From Streptomyces actinomycinicus (GTDB taxonomy: Bacteria; Actinomycetota; Actinomycetes; Streptomycetales; Streptomycetaceae): a DNA stretch of 64,000 nt. This document shows positions 31,793 to 42,000 of the stretch, in pieces; position 1 is the first letter of the stretch, and each line of letters opens with the position of its first letter. The notes beneath the pieces are model-generated. The model saw nothing but the letters and a program-made list of their open reading frames with translations, did not search any database and had not been told where the DNA came from. The translations under genes were made by a program, and so were the position numbers. The stretch covers positions 1 through 64,000 of the forward strand of contig NZ_JAERRK010000024.1 in NCBI RefSeq assembly GCF_016741775.1, written 5' to 3'.

Positions 31793-33322
31793 ATGACGAA
31801 CTCGACGAGCACCACCCCCGGCGCCGCAAGCGCCCCCGTCCGCGCCGGACGCCGCGAGTGGACCGCGCTCGGTGTGCTGATGCTGCCCCTGCTCCTGGTC
31901 TCGATGGACGTGTCGGTCCTGTACTTCGCGACCCCCGCGATCAGCGCCGACCTGCACCCCAGCGGCACGCAGCAGCTGTGGATCTTCGACATCTACGGCT
32001 TCGTCCTGGCCGGACTGCTGATCACGATGGGCGCCCTGGGCGACCGCATCGGCCGCCGCAAGCTCCTCCTGGCAGGCGCCGCGGCCTTCGGCGGAGCCTC
32101 ACTCCTCGCGGCCTACGCCGACAGCGCCGAGACCCTGATAGCGGCCCGCGCGATCCTCGGCATCGGCGGCGCCACCCTGATGCCGTCCACGATGGCCCTG
32201 TTGCGCACGCTGTTCGCCGACCCGGCCCAGCGGGCGAAGGCGATCGGGCTGTGGTCCGGCGTGATGACCGGCGGCATCGCCCTCGGCTCGGTGATGAGCG
32301 GCATCCTGGTCGAACACTTCTGGTGGGGCTCGGTCTTCCTGGTCAACCTGCCCGCGATGGTGCTGCTGCTGGCCCTCGGCCCGATCCTGCTGCCCGAGTC
32401 GAAGAGCCCTGAGTCCGGCCGGTTCGACTGGCTGAGCGTTCCGCTGTCGATGGCCGCCGTGCTGCCCCTGATCTACGGCCTGAAGGAGATCCCGTCCGAG
32501 GGCTGGCACCCGCTGTACGTCGTCTCGGTCACCGTCGGCCTGCTCTTCGCCGCCCTGTTCGTCCACCGCCAGCGCACCAGCGCCTCCCCGCTGATCCCGC
32601 CGGCCCTGCTGAAGGGCCGCGGCTTCGCCCCGGCACTGGTCCTGAACCTCGTCGCCGCCCTCGCCATGCTGGGCTCGGCCATCTTCACCACGCAGTACCT
32701 GCAGTCGGTCCTCGGCAAGGGCCCGCTGGCGGCGGCCCTGTGGAGCCTGCTGCCCTCGGTGTTCATCGGTTTCGCCGGTCCGGTCACCGCACAGCTCGTC
32801 CAGCGGGGCGTCAACCGCGGCCACGTCGTCGCCGGCGGCTTCGCGGCCATGACGGCCGGCTACGCGATGCTCGCCCTCATCGGCACCGACTCGCTGTGGC
32901 TGGTGCTGGCCGGGGCCGGGGTCCTCGCCTGCGGAATGGTCGCGATCACGTCCCAGCTGGTCGACCTGGCCATGGGCAGCGTCCCGGTGGAGCGGGCGGG
33001 CTCGGCCTCCTCGCTGCTGGAGACCGGCACCGAGTTCGGCGGCGCGCTGGGCATGGCGGTCCTCGGCTCCATCGGTACGGCGGTCTACCGCCACGAGATG
33101 CCGTCCACCGCTCCGGCCGCGGCCCGCGAGACCCTCGGCGACGCCCTCGTCACGGCAGCGCGGCTGCCCGGCGGAGCCGGTGAGTCCCTGCTCGCCACGG
33201 CCCGGGAGGCGTTCACCAGCGGCTTCCAGGCCGCGGCGATCGCCGGGGCGGTCGTGACGGCGCTGGCGGCGGCGGGCGCGGCGGTGAGCCTGCGCAAGGC
33301 CGGGGCCGGGGACGACGCGTAG
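31793..33322 (+). CDS. DHA2-family (14-TMS) MFS multidrug efflux transporter
   Basis: 509 residues with fourteen predicted membrane helices. Motif D1 region LLVSMDVSVLYFATPAI, loop 2-3 motif GALGDRIGRRKLLL, motif C stretch WSGVMTGGIALGSVMSGIL and long central hydrophobic helices fit QacA/SmvA-like drug:proton antiporters. Divergent TetR repressor with shared operator region. The promoter predicts a leaderless transcript (no Shine-Dalgarno). Substrate unknown; cationic dyes, quaternary ammonium compounds or an endogenous metabolite are possible. A very strong terminator follows its stop. Confidence 0.92.
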   Translation: MTNSTSTTPGAASAPVRAGRREWTALGVLMLPLLLVSMDVSVLYFATPAISADLHPSGTQQLWIFDIYGFVLAGLLITMGALGDRIGRRKLLLAGAAAFGGASLLAAYADSAETLIAARAILGIGGATLMPSTMALLRTLFADPAQRAKAIGLWSGVMTGGIALGSVMSGILVEHFWWGSVFLVNLPAMVLLLALGPILLPESKSPESGRFDWLSVPLSMAAVLPLIYGLKEIPSEGWHPLYVVSVTVGLLFAALFVHRQRTSASPLIPPALLKGRGFAPALVLNLVAALAMLGSAIFTTQYLQSVLGKGPLAAALWSLLPSVFIGFAGPVTAQLVQRGVNRGHVVAGGFAAMTAGYAMLALIGTDSLWLVLAGAGVLACGMVAITSQLVDLAMGSVPVERAGSASSLLETGTEFGGALGMAVLGSIGTAVYRHEMPSTAPAAARETLGDALVTAARLPGGAGESLLATAREAFTSGFQAAAIAGAVVTALAAAGAAVSLRKAGAGDDA

Positions 33323-33341
33323 GGGCGAGCAACAGCACACG

Positions 33342-33385
33342 AGAACGCCGGAGGGGCTGACTGCCGTCAGCCCCTCCGGCGTTCT
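33342..33385. terminator. Perfect 20-bp stem terminator between the efflux gene and serA
   Basis: AGAACGCCGGAGGGGCTGAC (33342-33361), loop TGCC, and its exact complement (33366-33385). It separates two convergent genes and serves both. A further GCGTTCTCGTGT after it can pair with ACACGAGAACGC before it, giving an alternative fold. Confidence 0.9.
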
Positions 33386-33447
33386 TGCGCGTTCTCGTGT
33401 GGTCGAGCAGGTCCGGCCCACCGGGTCCGGTGGGCAGGGGCCCGGAA

Positions 33448-35037
33448 TCAGACCAGGTTCACCGAGCGGGCGGACGTCGCACCGATCTCGGAGGCGACCT
33501 CGGCCAGCACGCCCGCGGCCACCGTGTCGTCGACGGTGAGCACGGCCAGCGCCTCGCCGCCCGCGCGGGCACGGGCGACCTGCATGCCGGCGATGTTCAG
33601 CCCCGCCTCGCCGAGGATGCGGCCGACGGTGCCGACGACACCCGGACGGTCCTCGTAGCGCAGGACGACCATGTGCTCGGCGAGCGCGAGGTCGACGTCG
33701 TAGTCGCCGACCGCGACGATCTTCTGGACGTGCTTCGGGCCGGCCAGCGTGCCGGAGACCGACACCTCCTCGCCGGTGCCCAGCGTGCCGCGCACGGTGA
33801 CCACGTTGCGGTGGTCGGCGGACTCGGAGCTGGTGGTCAGGCGCACCTCGACCCCGCGCTCCTGCGCGAACAGCGGGGCGTTGACGTACGACACCGTCTC
33901 GTCGACGACGTCCTCGAAGACACCCTTGAGCGCGGACAGCTCCAGCACCTTCACGTCGTGCTGGGTGATCTCGCCGTAGACCTCGACGTCCAGCCGCACG
34001 GCCACCTCACCGGCGAGCGCGGTGAAGATGCGGCCGAGGCGCTCGGCGAGCGGCAGACCCGGCTTGACGTCCTCGGCGATGACACCGCCCTGGACGTTGA
34101 CCGCGTCCGGCACCAGCTCGCCGGCGAGGGCGAGGCGGACGGACTTGGCGACGGCGATACCGGCCTTCTCCTGCGCCTCGTCGGTGGAGGCGCCCAGGTG
34201 CGGGGTGCACACGACCTGGTCCAGCTCGAAGAGCGGGGAGTCGGTGCAGGGCTCCTTGGCGTACACGTCGAGGCCGGCGCCGGCGACGCGGCCCTCCTTC
34301 AGCGCCGCGTACAGCGCCGCCTCGTCCACGATGCCGCCGCGGGCCGCGTTGACGATGCGCACGCTCGGCTTGACCTTGCGCAGCGCCTCGTCGCCGATGA
34401 GGCCGAGGGTCTCGGGGGTCTTGGGCAGGTGGACGGTGATGAAGTCGGAGACCTCGAGCAGCTCGTCCAGGGACAGCACCTTGACGCCCATCTGGGCGGC
34501 CCGCGCGGGCTGCACATAGGGGTCGTAGGCGACGACCTTCATGCCGAACGCGGACATGCGCTGCGCGACCAGGGCACCGATGCGGCCCAGACCCACGACG
34601 CCCAGCGTCTTCTCGGCCAGCTCGACGCCCGTGTACTTGCTGCGCTTCCACTCGCCGTTCTTCAGCGCGGCGTTGGCCTGCGGGATGTTGCGGGCGGTGG
34701 ACAGGAGGAGACCGCAGGCCAGCTCGGCGGCGGTCACGATGTTCGAGGTCGGCGCGTTGACGACCATCACGCCGGCCTTGGTGGCGGCGGAGACGTCGAC
34801 GTTGTCCAGGCCGACACCGGCCCGCGCGACGACCTTGAGCCGCTTCGCGGCGGCGACGGCCTCGGCGTCGACCTTGGTGGCCGAGCGGATCAGGATCGCG
34901 TCCACCTCGGCGATGGCCGGCAGCAGTTCGGCGCGGTCCGCGCCGTTGCAGTGCCGGATCTCGAAGTCCGGACCGAGTGCGTCGACGGTGGCAGGCGACA
35001 GCTCTTCAGCGATGAGTACGACGGGTTTCGAGCTCAC
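33448..35037 (-). CDS. serA: D-3-phosphoglycerate dehydrogenase
   Basis: 529 residues, long (type I) SerA with substrate/NAD domains, an intervening ASB domain and a C-terminal ACT domain. First step of serine synthesis, with serine feedback through the ACT domain. VVARAGVGLDNVDV, the Rossmann TLGVVGLGRIGALVAQ, catalytic Arg in NAARGGIVDE and His in TPHLGAST are intact; the ACT segment is HMVVLRYEDRPGVVGTVG. GTG at 35037 is preferred since AGGA lies five bases before it; upstream GTG is weaker. Monocistronic behind a palindrome-bearing promoter. Confidence 0.96.
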   Translation of the reverse strand: MSSKPVVLIAEELSPATVDALGPDFEIRHCNGADRAELLPAIAEVDAILIRSATKVDAEAVAAAKRLKVVARAGVGLDNVDVSAATKAGVMVVNAPTSNIVTAAELACGLLLSTARNIPQANAALKNGEWKRSKYTGVELAEKTLGVVGLGRIGALVAQRMSAFGMKVVAYDPYVQPARAAQMGVKVLSLDELLEVSDFITVHLPKTPETLGLIGDEALRKVKPSVRIVNAARGGIVDEAALYAALKEGRVAGAGLDVYAKEPCTDSPLFELDQVVCTPHLGASTDEAQEKAGIAVAKSVRLALAGELVPDAVNVQGGVIAEDVKPGLPLAERLGRIFTALAGEVAVRLDVEVYGEITQHDVKVLELSALKGVFEDVVDETVSYVNAPLFAQERGVEVRLTTSSESADHRNVVTVRGTLGTGEEVSVSGTLAGPKHVQKIVAVGDYDVDLALAEHMVVLRYEDRPGVVGTVGRILGEAGLNIAGMQVARARAGGEALAVLTVDDTVAAGVLAEVASEIGATSARSVNLV

Positions 35038-35149
35038 GTGAGTCCTCACATGTGCGATGCGGACGGCCGTCCCGACGGCCGCAGGCGGTGGAGGGGGGCT
35101 AGCCGCGGAAGACGCACGACGCTGTGGGCCTGACGCGTTGTTGTGCAGC

Positions 35150-35191
35150 AGTCTAGTGGCGGGGCGGGGATCGCATTACGCCTCGGCGTAA
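35150..35191 (-). promoter_or_regulatory. serA promoter with 16-bp palindrome
   Basis: TAGACT (35155-35150 on the minus strand) is a plausible -10, with a weak -35 (TAATGC) 17 bases before it. Immediately upstream and overlapping that -35 is TTACGCC-TC-GGCGTAA (35176-35191), a 7+7 palindrome. A related element, CGTAAG-G-CTTACG (35258-35270), overlaps the ilvC stop codon. Confidence 0.45.
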
Positions 35192-35225
35192 GGATCACTC
35201 GAGTGGGGCTGGACGGGGTGGACAA

Positions 35226-35256
35226 CAGGGGCCGGGACAGTCCGTCCCGGCCCCTG
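35226..35256 (-). terminator. ilvC (ilvBNC operon) terminator
   Basis: CAGGGGCCGGGAC (35226-35238) and GTCCCGGCCCCTG (35244-35256) form a 13-bp stem with a 5-base loop just after the ilvC stop. Confidence 0.87.
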
Positions 35257-35265
35257 CCGTAAGGC

Positions 35266-36264
<999 letters not shown>

Positions 36265-36384
36265 TTTGGGTTCTCTCCTTGGTGTGCAGGTTGTGCGTCC
36301 CACCGTATGACGGTGGGCGGGAAGGAAGTTTCGGGGTCTCGGCATACGGGCGACCGGCGCTCCACCGGCCGCCCGGTTTCAGCC

Positions 36385-36909
36385 TTACGCAGATCGGTCG
36401 AGCGCGCGCAGCGAGCGGTCCGTGATCGAACGGGCTCCACGGCCGATCGCGATCGTGCCGGACTGGACCAGCTCCTTGATGCCGTACGGCTCCAGCATCT
36501 TGAGCATCGCGGACAGCTTCTCGCCGGAACCGGTGGCCTCGATGGTCACGGCCTCCGGGGAGACGTCGACGGTCTTGGCGCGGAACAGCTGCACGATCTC
36601 CACGATCTGGGACCGGGTCTCGTTGTCGGCACGGACCTTCACCAGAACGAGTTCGCGCTGCACGGCCTGACCCGGCTCCAGCTCGACGATCTTCAGCACG
36701 TTGACGAGCTTGTTGAGCTGCTTGGTGACCTGCTCCAGCGGCAGGTCCTCGACGCCCACCACGATGGTGATGCGGGAGATGTCGGGGTGCTCGGTGACAC
36801 CGACCGCGAGCGAGTCGATGTTGAAGCCACGGCGGGAGAACAGGGCGGCGATCCGGGCGAGGATGCCCGGTGTGTTCTCCACCAGGACGGAGAGCGTGTG
36901 CTTGGACAT
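36385..36909 (-). CDS. ilvN: Acetolactate synthase small (regulatory) subunit
   Basis: 174 residues. ACT domain at 4-75 (HTLSVLVENTPGILARIAALFSRRG) that binds valine, followed by the C-terminal ALS small-subunit domain with KLVNVLKIVELEPGQAVQRELVLVK and EPYGIKELVQSGTIAIGRG. It activates and confers feedback inhibition on the ilvB product. 21 bases separate it from ilvB, supporting cotranscription under the ilvB attenuator. Confidence 0.96.
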   Translation of the reverse strand: MSKHTLSVLVENTPGILARIAALFSRRGFNIDSLAVGVTEHPDISRITIVVGVEDLPLEQVTKQLNKLVNVLKIVELEPGQAVQRELVLVKVRADNETRSQIVEIVQLFRAKTVDVSPEAVTIEATGSGEKLSAMLKMLEPYGIKELVQSGTIAIGRGARSITDRSLRALDRSA

Positions 36910-36930
36910 GGTCTTCTTCGTCTCTCTCGC

Positions 36931-38781
36931 TCAGTCGTCTTCGCTGTCGCCGAAGTCGGGGCGGACGTCCCGGGCGGCCATGATCTCGTCGTTGGAGGTG
37001 CCGGCGGCGACCATCGGCCACACCATCGCGTCCTCGTGGACGATGAAGTCGATGACGACCGGGCGGTCGTTGATCGAGTTCGCCTCCTCGATGACCTTGT
37101 CCAGGTCCTCCGGGCGCTCGCAGCGCAGGCCCACGCAGCCCATGGCCTCGGACAGCTTCACGAAGTCCGGCACGCGGGTGCCCTTGGCCTCCGGGTTGAC
37201 GTCGTCGGGGCCGCTGTGCAGCACGGTGTTGGAGTAGCGCTGGTTGTAGAACAGGGTCTGCCACTGGCGGACCATCCCGAGGGCGCCGTTGTTGATGATG
37301 GCGACCTTGATCGGGATGTTGTTCAGGGCGCAGGTGGTCAGTTCCTGATTGGTCATCTGGAAGCAGCCGTCGCCGTCGATCGCCCAGACCGTCTGGTCCG
37401 GGGCACCGGCCTTGGCGCCCATGGCGGCCGGGACCGCGTAGCCCATCGTCCCGGCGCCGCCGGAGTTCAGCCAGGTGGCGGGCTTGTCGTACTTGATGAA
37501 GTGCGCGGCCCACATCTGGTGCTGGCCGACGCCCGCCGCGAAGATCGTGCCCTCGGGCGCGAGCTGCCCGACGCGCTCGATGACCGCTTGCGGGGAGAGC
37601 GAGCCGTCCTCGGGCTGGTCGTAGCCGAGCGGGTAGGTGTCGCGCCAGCGGCTGAGGTCGCTCCACCAGGCGGTGTAGTCGCCCTTGTGGCCCTCGCTGT
37701 GCTCCTTCTGCACGGCCTGGACCAGGTCGGCGATGACCTCGCGGGCGTCGCCCACGATCGGCACGTCGGCCGCGCGGTTCTTGCCGATCTCGGCGGGGTC
37801 GATGTCCGCGTGGACGATCTTGGCGTACGGGGCGAAGCTGTCCAGCTTGCCGGTGACCCGGTCGTCGAAGCGGGCGCCGAGGGCGACGATCAGGTCGGCC
37901 TTCTGCAGCGCGGTGACGGCGGAGACGCTGCCGTGCATGCCGGGCATGCCCACGTGCAGGGGGTGGGTGTCGGGGAACGCGCCGAGCGCCATCAGGGTGG
38001 TGGTGACCGGGGCCCCGGTCAGCTCGGCGAGGACCTTCAACTCGGCCGTCGCGCGGGCCTTGAGGACACCGCCGCCGACGTAGAGGACGGGCCGCTTGGC
38101 GGAGGTGATCAGCTTGGCGGCCTCGCGGATCTGCTTGGCGTGCGGCTTGGTCACCGGGCGGTAGCCGGGCAGGTCCATCACGGGCGGCCAGGAGAAGGTG
38201 GTCCGCGCCTGGAGGGCGTCCTTGGAGATGTCCACCAGGACCGGGCCTGGGCGGCCGGTGGAGGCGATGTGGAACGCCTCCGCGATGACCCGCGGGATGT
38301 CCTCGGCCTTGGTGACGAGGAAGTTGTGCTTGGTGATCGGCATGGTGATGCCGACGATGTCCGCCTCCTGGAAGGCGTCCGTGCCGATCGCCGAGGAGGG
38401 GACCTGGCCGGTGATCGCGACGAGCGGCACCGAGTCCATGTGCGCGTCGGCGATCGGCGTGACCAGGTTGGTCGCACCCGGGCCGCTGGTCGCCATGCAG
38501 ACGCCGACCTTGCCGGTGGCCTGCGCGTAGCCGGTGGCCGCGTGGCCGGCGCCCTGCTCGTGCCGGGCCAGGACGTGGCGGACCTTGGTGGAGTCCATCA
38601 GCGGGTCGTACGCCGGGAGGATCGCACCGCCGGGAATGCCGAATACCGTGTCCGCGCCGACCTCCTCGAGGGAGCGGATGAGGGACTGCGCACCCGTGAC
38701 GTGCTCGACGGGGGCGGACTGCTGTCCTCCGGAACGGGGCCGCGGCTGCGGATGGTGGGCCCCGGTGGCCTGCTCGGTCAT
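36931..38781 (-). CDS. ilvB: Acetolactate synthase large subunit
   Basis: 616 residues, ThDP/FAD enzyme of the first common branched-chain step. A basic/Gln-rich N-terminal tail precedes GAQSLIRSLEEVGADTVFGIPGG. The catalytic Glu lies in RHEQGAGHAATGYAQ, the FAD/central domain in PVLYVGGGVLKARA, and the ThDP-Mg motif GDGCFQMTNQELTT...NN is present. ATG 38781 is chosen over the ATG two codons earlier (38787) because AGAGA is properly spaced to it. The 5' leader contains a leader peptide and an intrinsic terminator, so operon ilvBNC is attenuated. Confidence 0.96.
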   Translation of the reverse strand: MTEQATGAHHPQPRPRSGGQQSAPVEHVTGAQSLIRSLEEVGADTVFGIPGGAILPAYDPLMDSTKVRHVLARHEQGAGHAATGYAQATGKVGVCMATSGPGATNLVTPIADAHMDSVPLVAITGQVPSSAIGTDAFQEADIVGITMPITKHNFLVTKAEDIPRVIAEAFHIASTGRPGPVLVDISKDALQARTTFSWPPVMDLPGYRPVTKPHAKQIREAAKLITSAKRPVLYVGGGVLKARATAELKVLAELTGAPVTTTLMALGAFPDTHPLHVGMPGMHGSVSAVTALQKADLIVALGARFDDRVTGKLDSFAPYAKIVHADIDPAEIGKNRAADVPIVGDAREVIADLVQAVQKEHSEGHKGDYTAWWSDLSRWRDTYPLGYDQPEDGSLSPQAVIERVGQLAPEGTIFAAGVGQHQMWAAHFIKYDKPATWLNSGGAGTMGYAVPAAMGAKAGAPDQTVWAIDGDGCFQMTNQELTTCALNNIPIKVAIINNGALGMVRQWQTLFYNQRYSNTVLHSGPDDVNPEAKGTRVPDFVKLSEAMGCVGLRCERPEDLDKVIEEANSINDRPVVIDFIVHEDAMVWPMVAAGTSNDEIMAARDVRPDFGDSEDD

Positions 38782-38861
38782 CGGCATTCTCTTCTCGATG
38801 CTGAGGGTTTTTGCGAGGTTTGGGCGGAGTCAAAACGCTGCACGAAAGTCACTCGTGCAAC

Positions 38862-38895
38862 AAAAAACCCCTCGTGCCGGGAGGCAAGCGAGGGG
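38862..38895 (-). terminator. Attenuator terminator of ilvBNC
   Basis: On the minus strand CCCCTCG (38895-38889) and CGAGGGG (38874-38868) form the stem, followed by six T (38867-38862). It lies between the leader peptide and ilvB, as in characterised actinobacterial ilvB leaders. Confidence 0.88.
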
Positions 38896-38949
38896 AGCGC
38901 GCCGGGGAGGTCGCTGGGGATTCCGGATCGTCCTCCGGTGGTTCCCAGC

Positions 38950-38991
38950 TCAGCCGACGCGCTGTCCAAGTACGAGAATTCGGGTGCGCAT
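38950..38991 (-). CDS. ilvB leader peptide MRTRILVLGQRVG
   Basis: 13 residues; core Ile-Leu-Val-Leu uses ATT CTC GTA CTT, three of them rare codons here. GGAGGG lies 8 bases before the ATG. The peptide closely matches the Streptomyces ilvB leader I recall. It senses charged Ile, Leu and Val tRNA by ribosome stalling before the 38862-38895 terminator. Confidence 0.9.
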   Translation of the reverse strand: MRTRILVLGQRVG

Positions 38992-39024
38992 GGGACTGAC
39001 CCTCCCCCCGGCACGCACCACGTG

Positions 39025-42000
39025 TCAAGTAGGTGGGACGGGAGTCTCAGAATGTGAACGAAGGGCACTGCCGCCTCCGAGAACAGCGGGCACACCCCCT
39101 GTGTACACCCTGTTCGGCTCGCGCGCGCTGCCCGCGAACGCCGGTTCCGCCGGAGCGTGCGGCACCGGGTAATGGCCGGATCCGAGCGCCCGGCGCAGCC
39201 GGTACTCGTCGAGCGCCCCGGCGAATGCCATGCCCTGCCCATGGGTGCAGCCCATCGCGCGCAGTGCGACGACCTGCTCCGGCAGGTCCACGCCCTCGGC
39301 GACCGACTGGAGCCCGAGGTCGCCCGCGATCCGCAGCAGACCACTGGTGATCTTGTGCAGGCGCGCGGACTCGACCACGCCCTCGATCAGGCTCCGGTCG
39401 AGCCTGAGGATGTCCACGGGCAGCCGGCGCAGGGCCGTGATGGCCGCGTAGCCGCTGCCGAAGCCGTCCAGCGCGATCCGCACCCCGAGCCGGCTGAGCG
39501 TGGTCAGCCGGCGCTCCAGTTCGTCCAGGGAGACCCGCGGATCGGTGTCGGACAACTCGACGACCAGCGCGCCCGGCGGCAGGCCGTGCCGACTGAGCAG
39601 CGCCTCCACGGAGCCCAGCGGCGCCGAGCGGTCCAGCAGCCGCCGGGCGCTCAGCCGGACGGCCACGGGCAGAACGACCCCGGTGGCGGCCCGCTCGGCG
39701 GCCTGCTCCACGGCCTCCTCGAGGATCCAGCGGTCCAGCTCGGCGGTCTTGTCACTGTCCTCGGCGACCCGCAGGAACTCGGCCGGCGTGAACAGCACCC
39801 CCTGCGAGGAACGCCAGCGCGCCTGAGCGGAGACCGCCTTGATCCGGCCGTTCTGCAGACACACCACCGGCTGGTGCAGCAGCGTGAACTCCCCGTCGTG
39901 CAGCGCGGCGCGCAGGCGCGTGGCCAGCTCCGCCTTGCGGACGACGTCCTGCTGCATCTGGGGCCGGTACAGCTCGACCCGGCCCTTCCCGGCGGATTTC
40001 GCGCGGTACATCGCCAGGTCGGCGTTGCGCAGCAGCTCTCCCGCGCCGAGGCCCGGCTCGGCGAAGGCGGCGCCGATGGAGGCGTTCACCCGGACATCGT
40101 TGCCGTCGATGGCGTACGGGTGGGAGAGGGTCACCCTGAGGCGGTCGGCGAGCTCCAGGATGTTCCGCTCCCGGGCGGCACGGTCCCGGGTGCCGTCCCC
40201 GACGATCAGGGCCGCGAACTCGTCGCCGCCCAGCCGGGAGGCGGTGTCCCCCTGCCGGACCGCTTCCTGGAGTCTGCGGGCCGCCTGCACGAGCAGTTCG
40301 TCCCCTGCCTGGTGCCCGATCGTGTCGTTGACCGCCTTGAAGCCGTCCAGGTCGATGAAGAGCACGGCCGTGCCGCGCAGGGCGGCACCCCGGTCGCTGG
40401 CGCGGCGGCCGGACAGGGCCTGCTGCACCCGCTGGGTGAACAGCGCGCGGTTGGGCAGGTCGGTGAGCGGGTCGTGCTCGGCGTTGTGCTGCAACTGCGC
40501 CTGCAGGCGCACCCTTTCGGTCACGTCCCGGCTGTTGAAGATCAGCCCGCCGTGGTGGCGGTTGACGGTCGACTCGACGTTGAGCCAGCCGCCGTCGCCC
40601 GAGCGGAACCGGCACTCGATGCGCGTGGTGGGTTCCTCGAGCGGGTTGGCGGCGAGGAAGCGGCGCACCTCGTGCACCACGCAGCCCAGGTCCTCCGGGT
40701 GGATGAGACCGGCCAGCTCGGTGCCCACCAGTTCCTCGGCGGGGCGGCCGTAGACCCCGGCGGCGGCCGGGGAGACGTACCGCAGGATGCCGTTGGGCGC
40801 GGCGATCATGATGACGTCGCTGGAGCCCTGCACCAGGGACCGGAAGTGGTTCTCCTTCTGCGCCAGTTCCTGGGTGAGGGTGATGTTGTCCAGCAGCATG
40901 ATGCCCTGCCGGATGACGAGCGCCAGCACCACGGCACCCGCGGTGATCAGCACGACGTGATCGGGTCTGCGGCCGTTGAGGACGTTGTACAGGATGCCCA
41001 GGGTGCACACGGCTGCGGCGAGGTACGGGGTGAGGGCCGCGAGGGAGCCGGTGAGCGGCCGGCCGGCCGGGTACCGGCTGTGTTCGCCGCCCGGTGCGGG
41101 CGCCGGGTACCGGCTCTGTTCACCGCCCGGCGCGGGCAGGGCGGCGTACTGGTGGCCGGTGCTCCGCTGCCCGGGCACGTGCTCGTGGACCACGCGGGTG
41201 TGCCCGTCCGCCGCACCCGCGTCCTGGGCGCCCCGGCTGCGGGGGGTGGCCCAGGGGGCGTAGGCGAGCAGCAGGGAACCGGCGAACCAGCCCGCGTCCA
41301 GCAGTTGTCCGGAGCGGTAGCTGCTGTGCAGCAGCGGCGAGGTGAACAGCGCGTCGCACATGACGGTCAGCGCGAGCGCGCCGATCGCGGTGTTCACCGC
41401 CGTACGGTTGCCCGGCGCGCGCCGGAAGTGCAGCGCGAGGACCATGCTGACCAGCGCGATGTCGAGCAGCGGGTACGCCAGCGACAGCGCGGTCTGCGCC
41501 ACGCCGGCCCCGTCGAACCTGGCCGTCTGGGCGAGGGCGAGGCTCCACGACAGGGTGAGCAGCGAGCCGCCGATCAGCCAGGCGTCCAGCCCCAGGCAGA
41601 TCCAGCCCGCCCTCGTCACCGGTCGCTTGGCGAGCACCAGCAGGCCCACGATGGCGGGCGGCGCGAAGCACAGGAAGAACAGGTCCGCGTAACTGGGACT
41701 GGGCACGTCGACGTCCAGGACGACCTCGTACCACCCCCAGACCGCGTTGCCCAGGGAGGTCATCGTGGCCGAGAGGGCGAACAGCAGCCAGGCCGAGCGG
41801 AAGCGGACGCGCGAGCCACGGGCGTACTGGAAGCAGGAGACGGCGGCCGCGCCGGCCGCCGCGCTCAGTCCGAAGTCGCCCATGATGTCGGCGACTTCCT
41901 TGGTGCCCCAGCCGAACGCGGCTCCGGCACCGTAGGCCGCGCAGACGAGGGCGAGCACGAGCTGCTCCACGAGGCGCGGGCTGTCGCCGACCGTCGGCCG

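Noticed and set aside
29363..33322. A small antibiotic biosynthesis cluster around the monooxygenase and efflux gene
   Set aside because: No synthase, carrier protein or tailoring set is present; only an isolated monooxygenase plus a common TetR/efflux pair.
39023..39028. TTGACA upstream of the ilvB leader taken as -35
   Set aside because: Seventeen or eighteen bases downstream only the ribosome site GGAGGG is found, with no -10; the hexamer also overlaps the stop of the preceding gene. I left the ilvB promoter unassigned.
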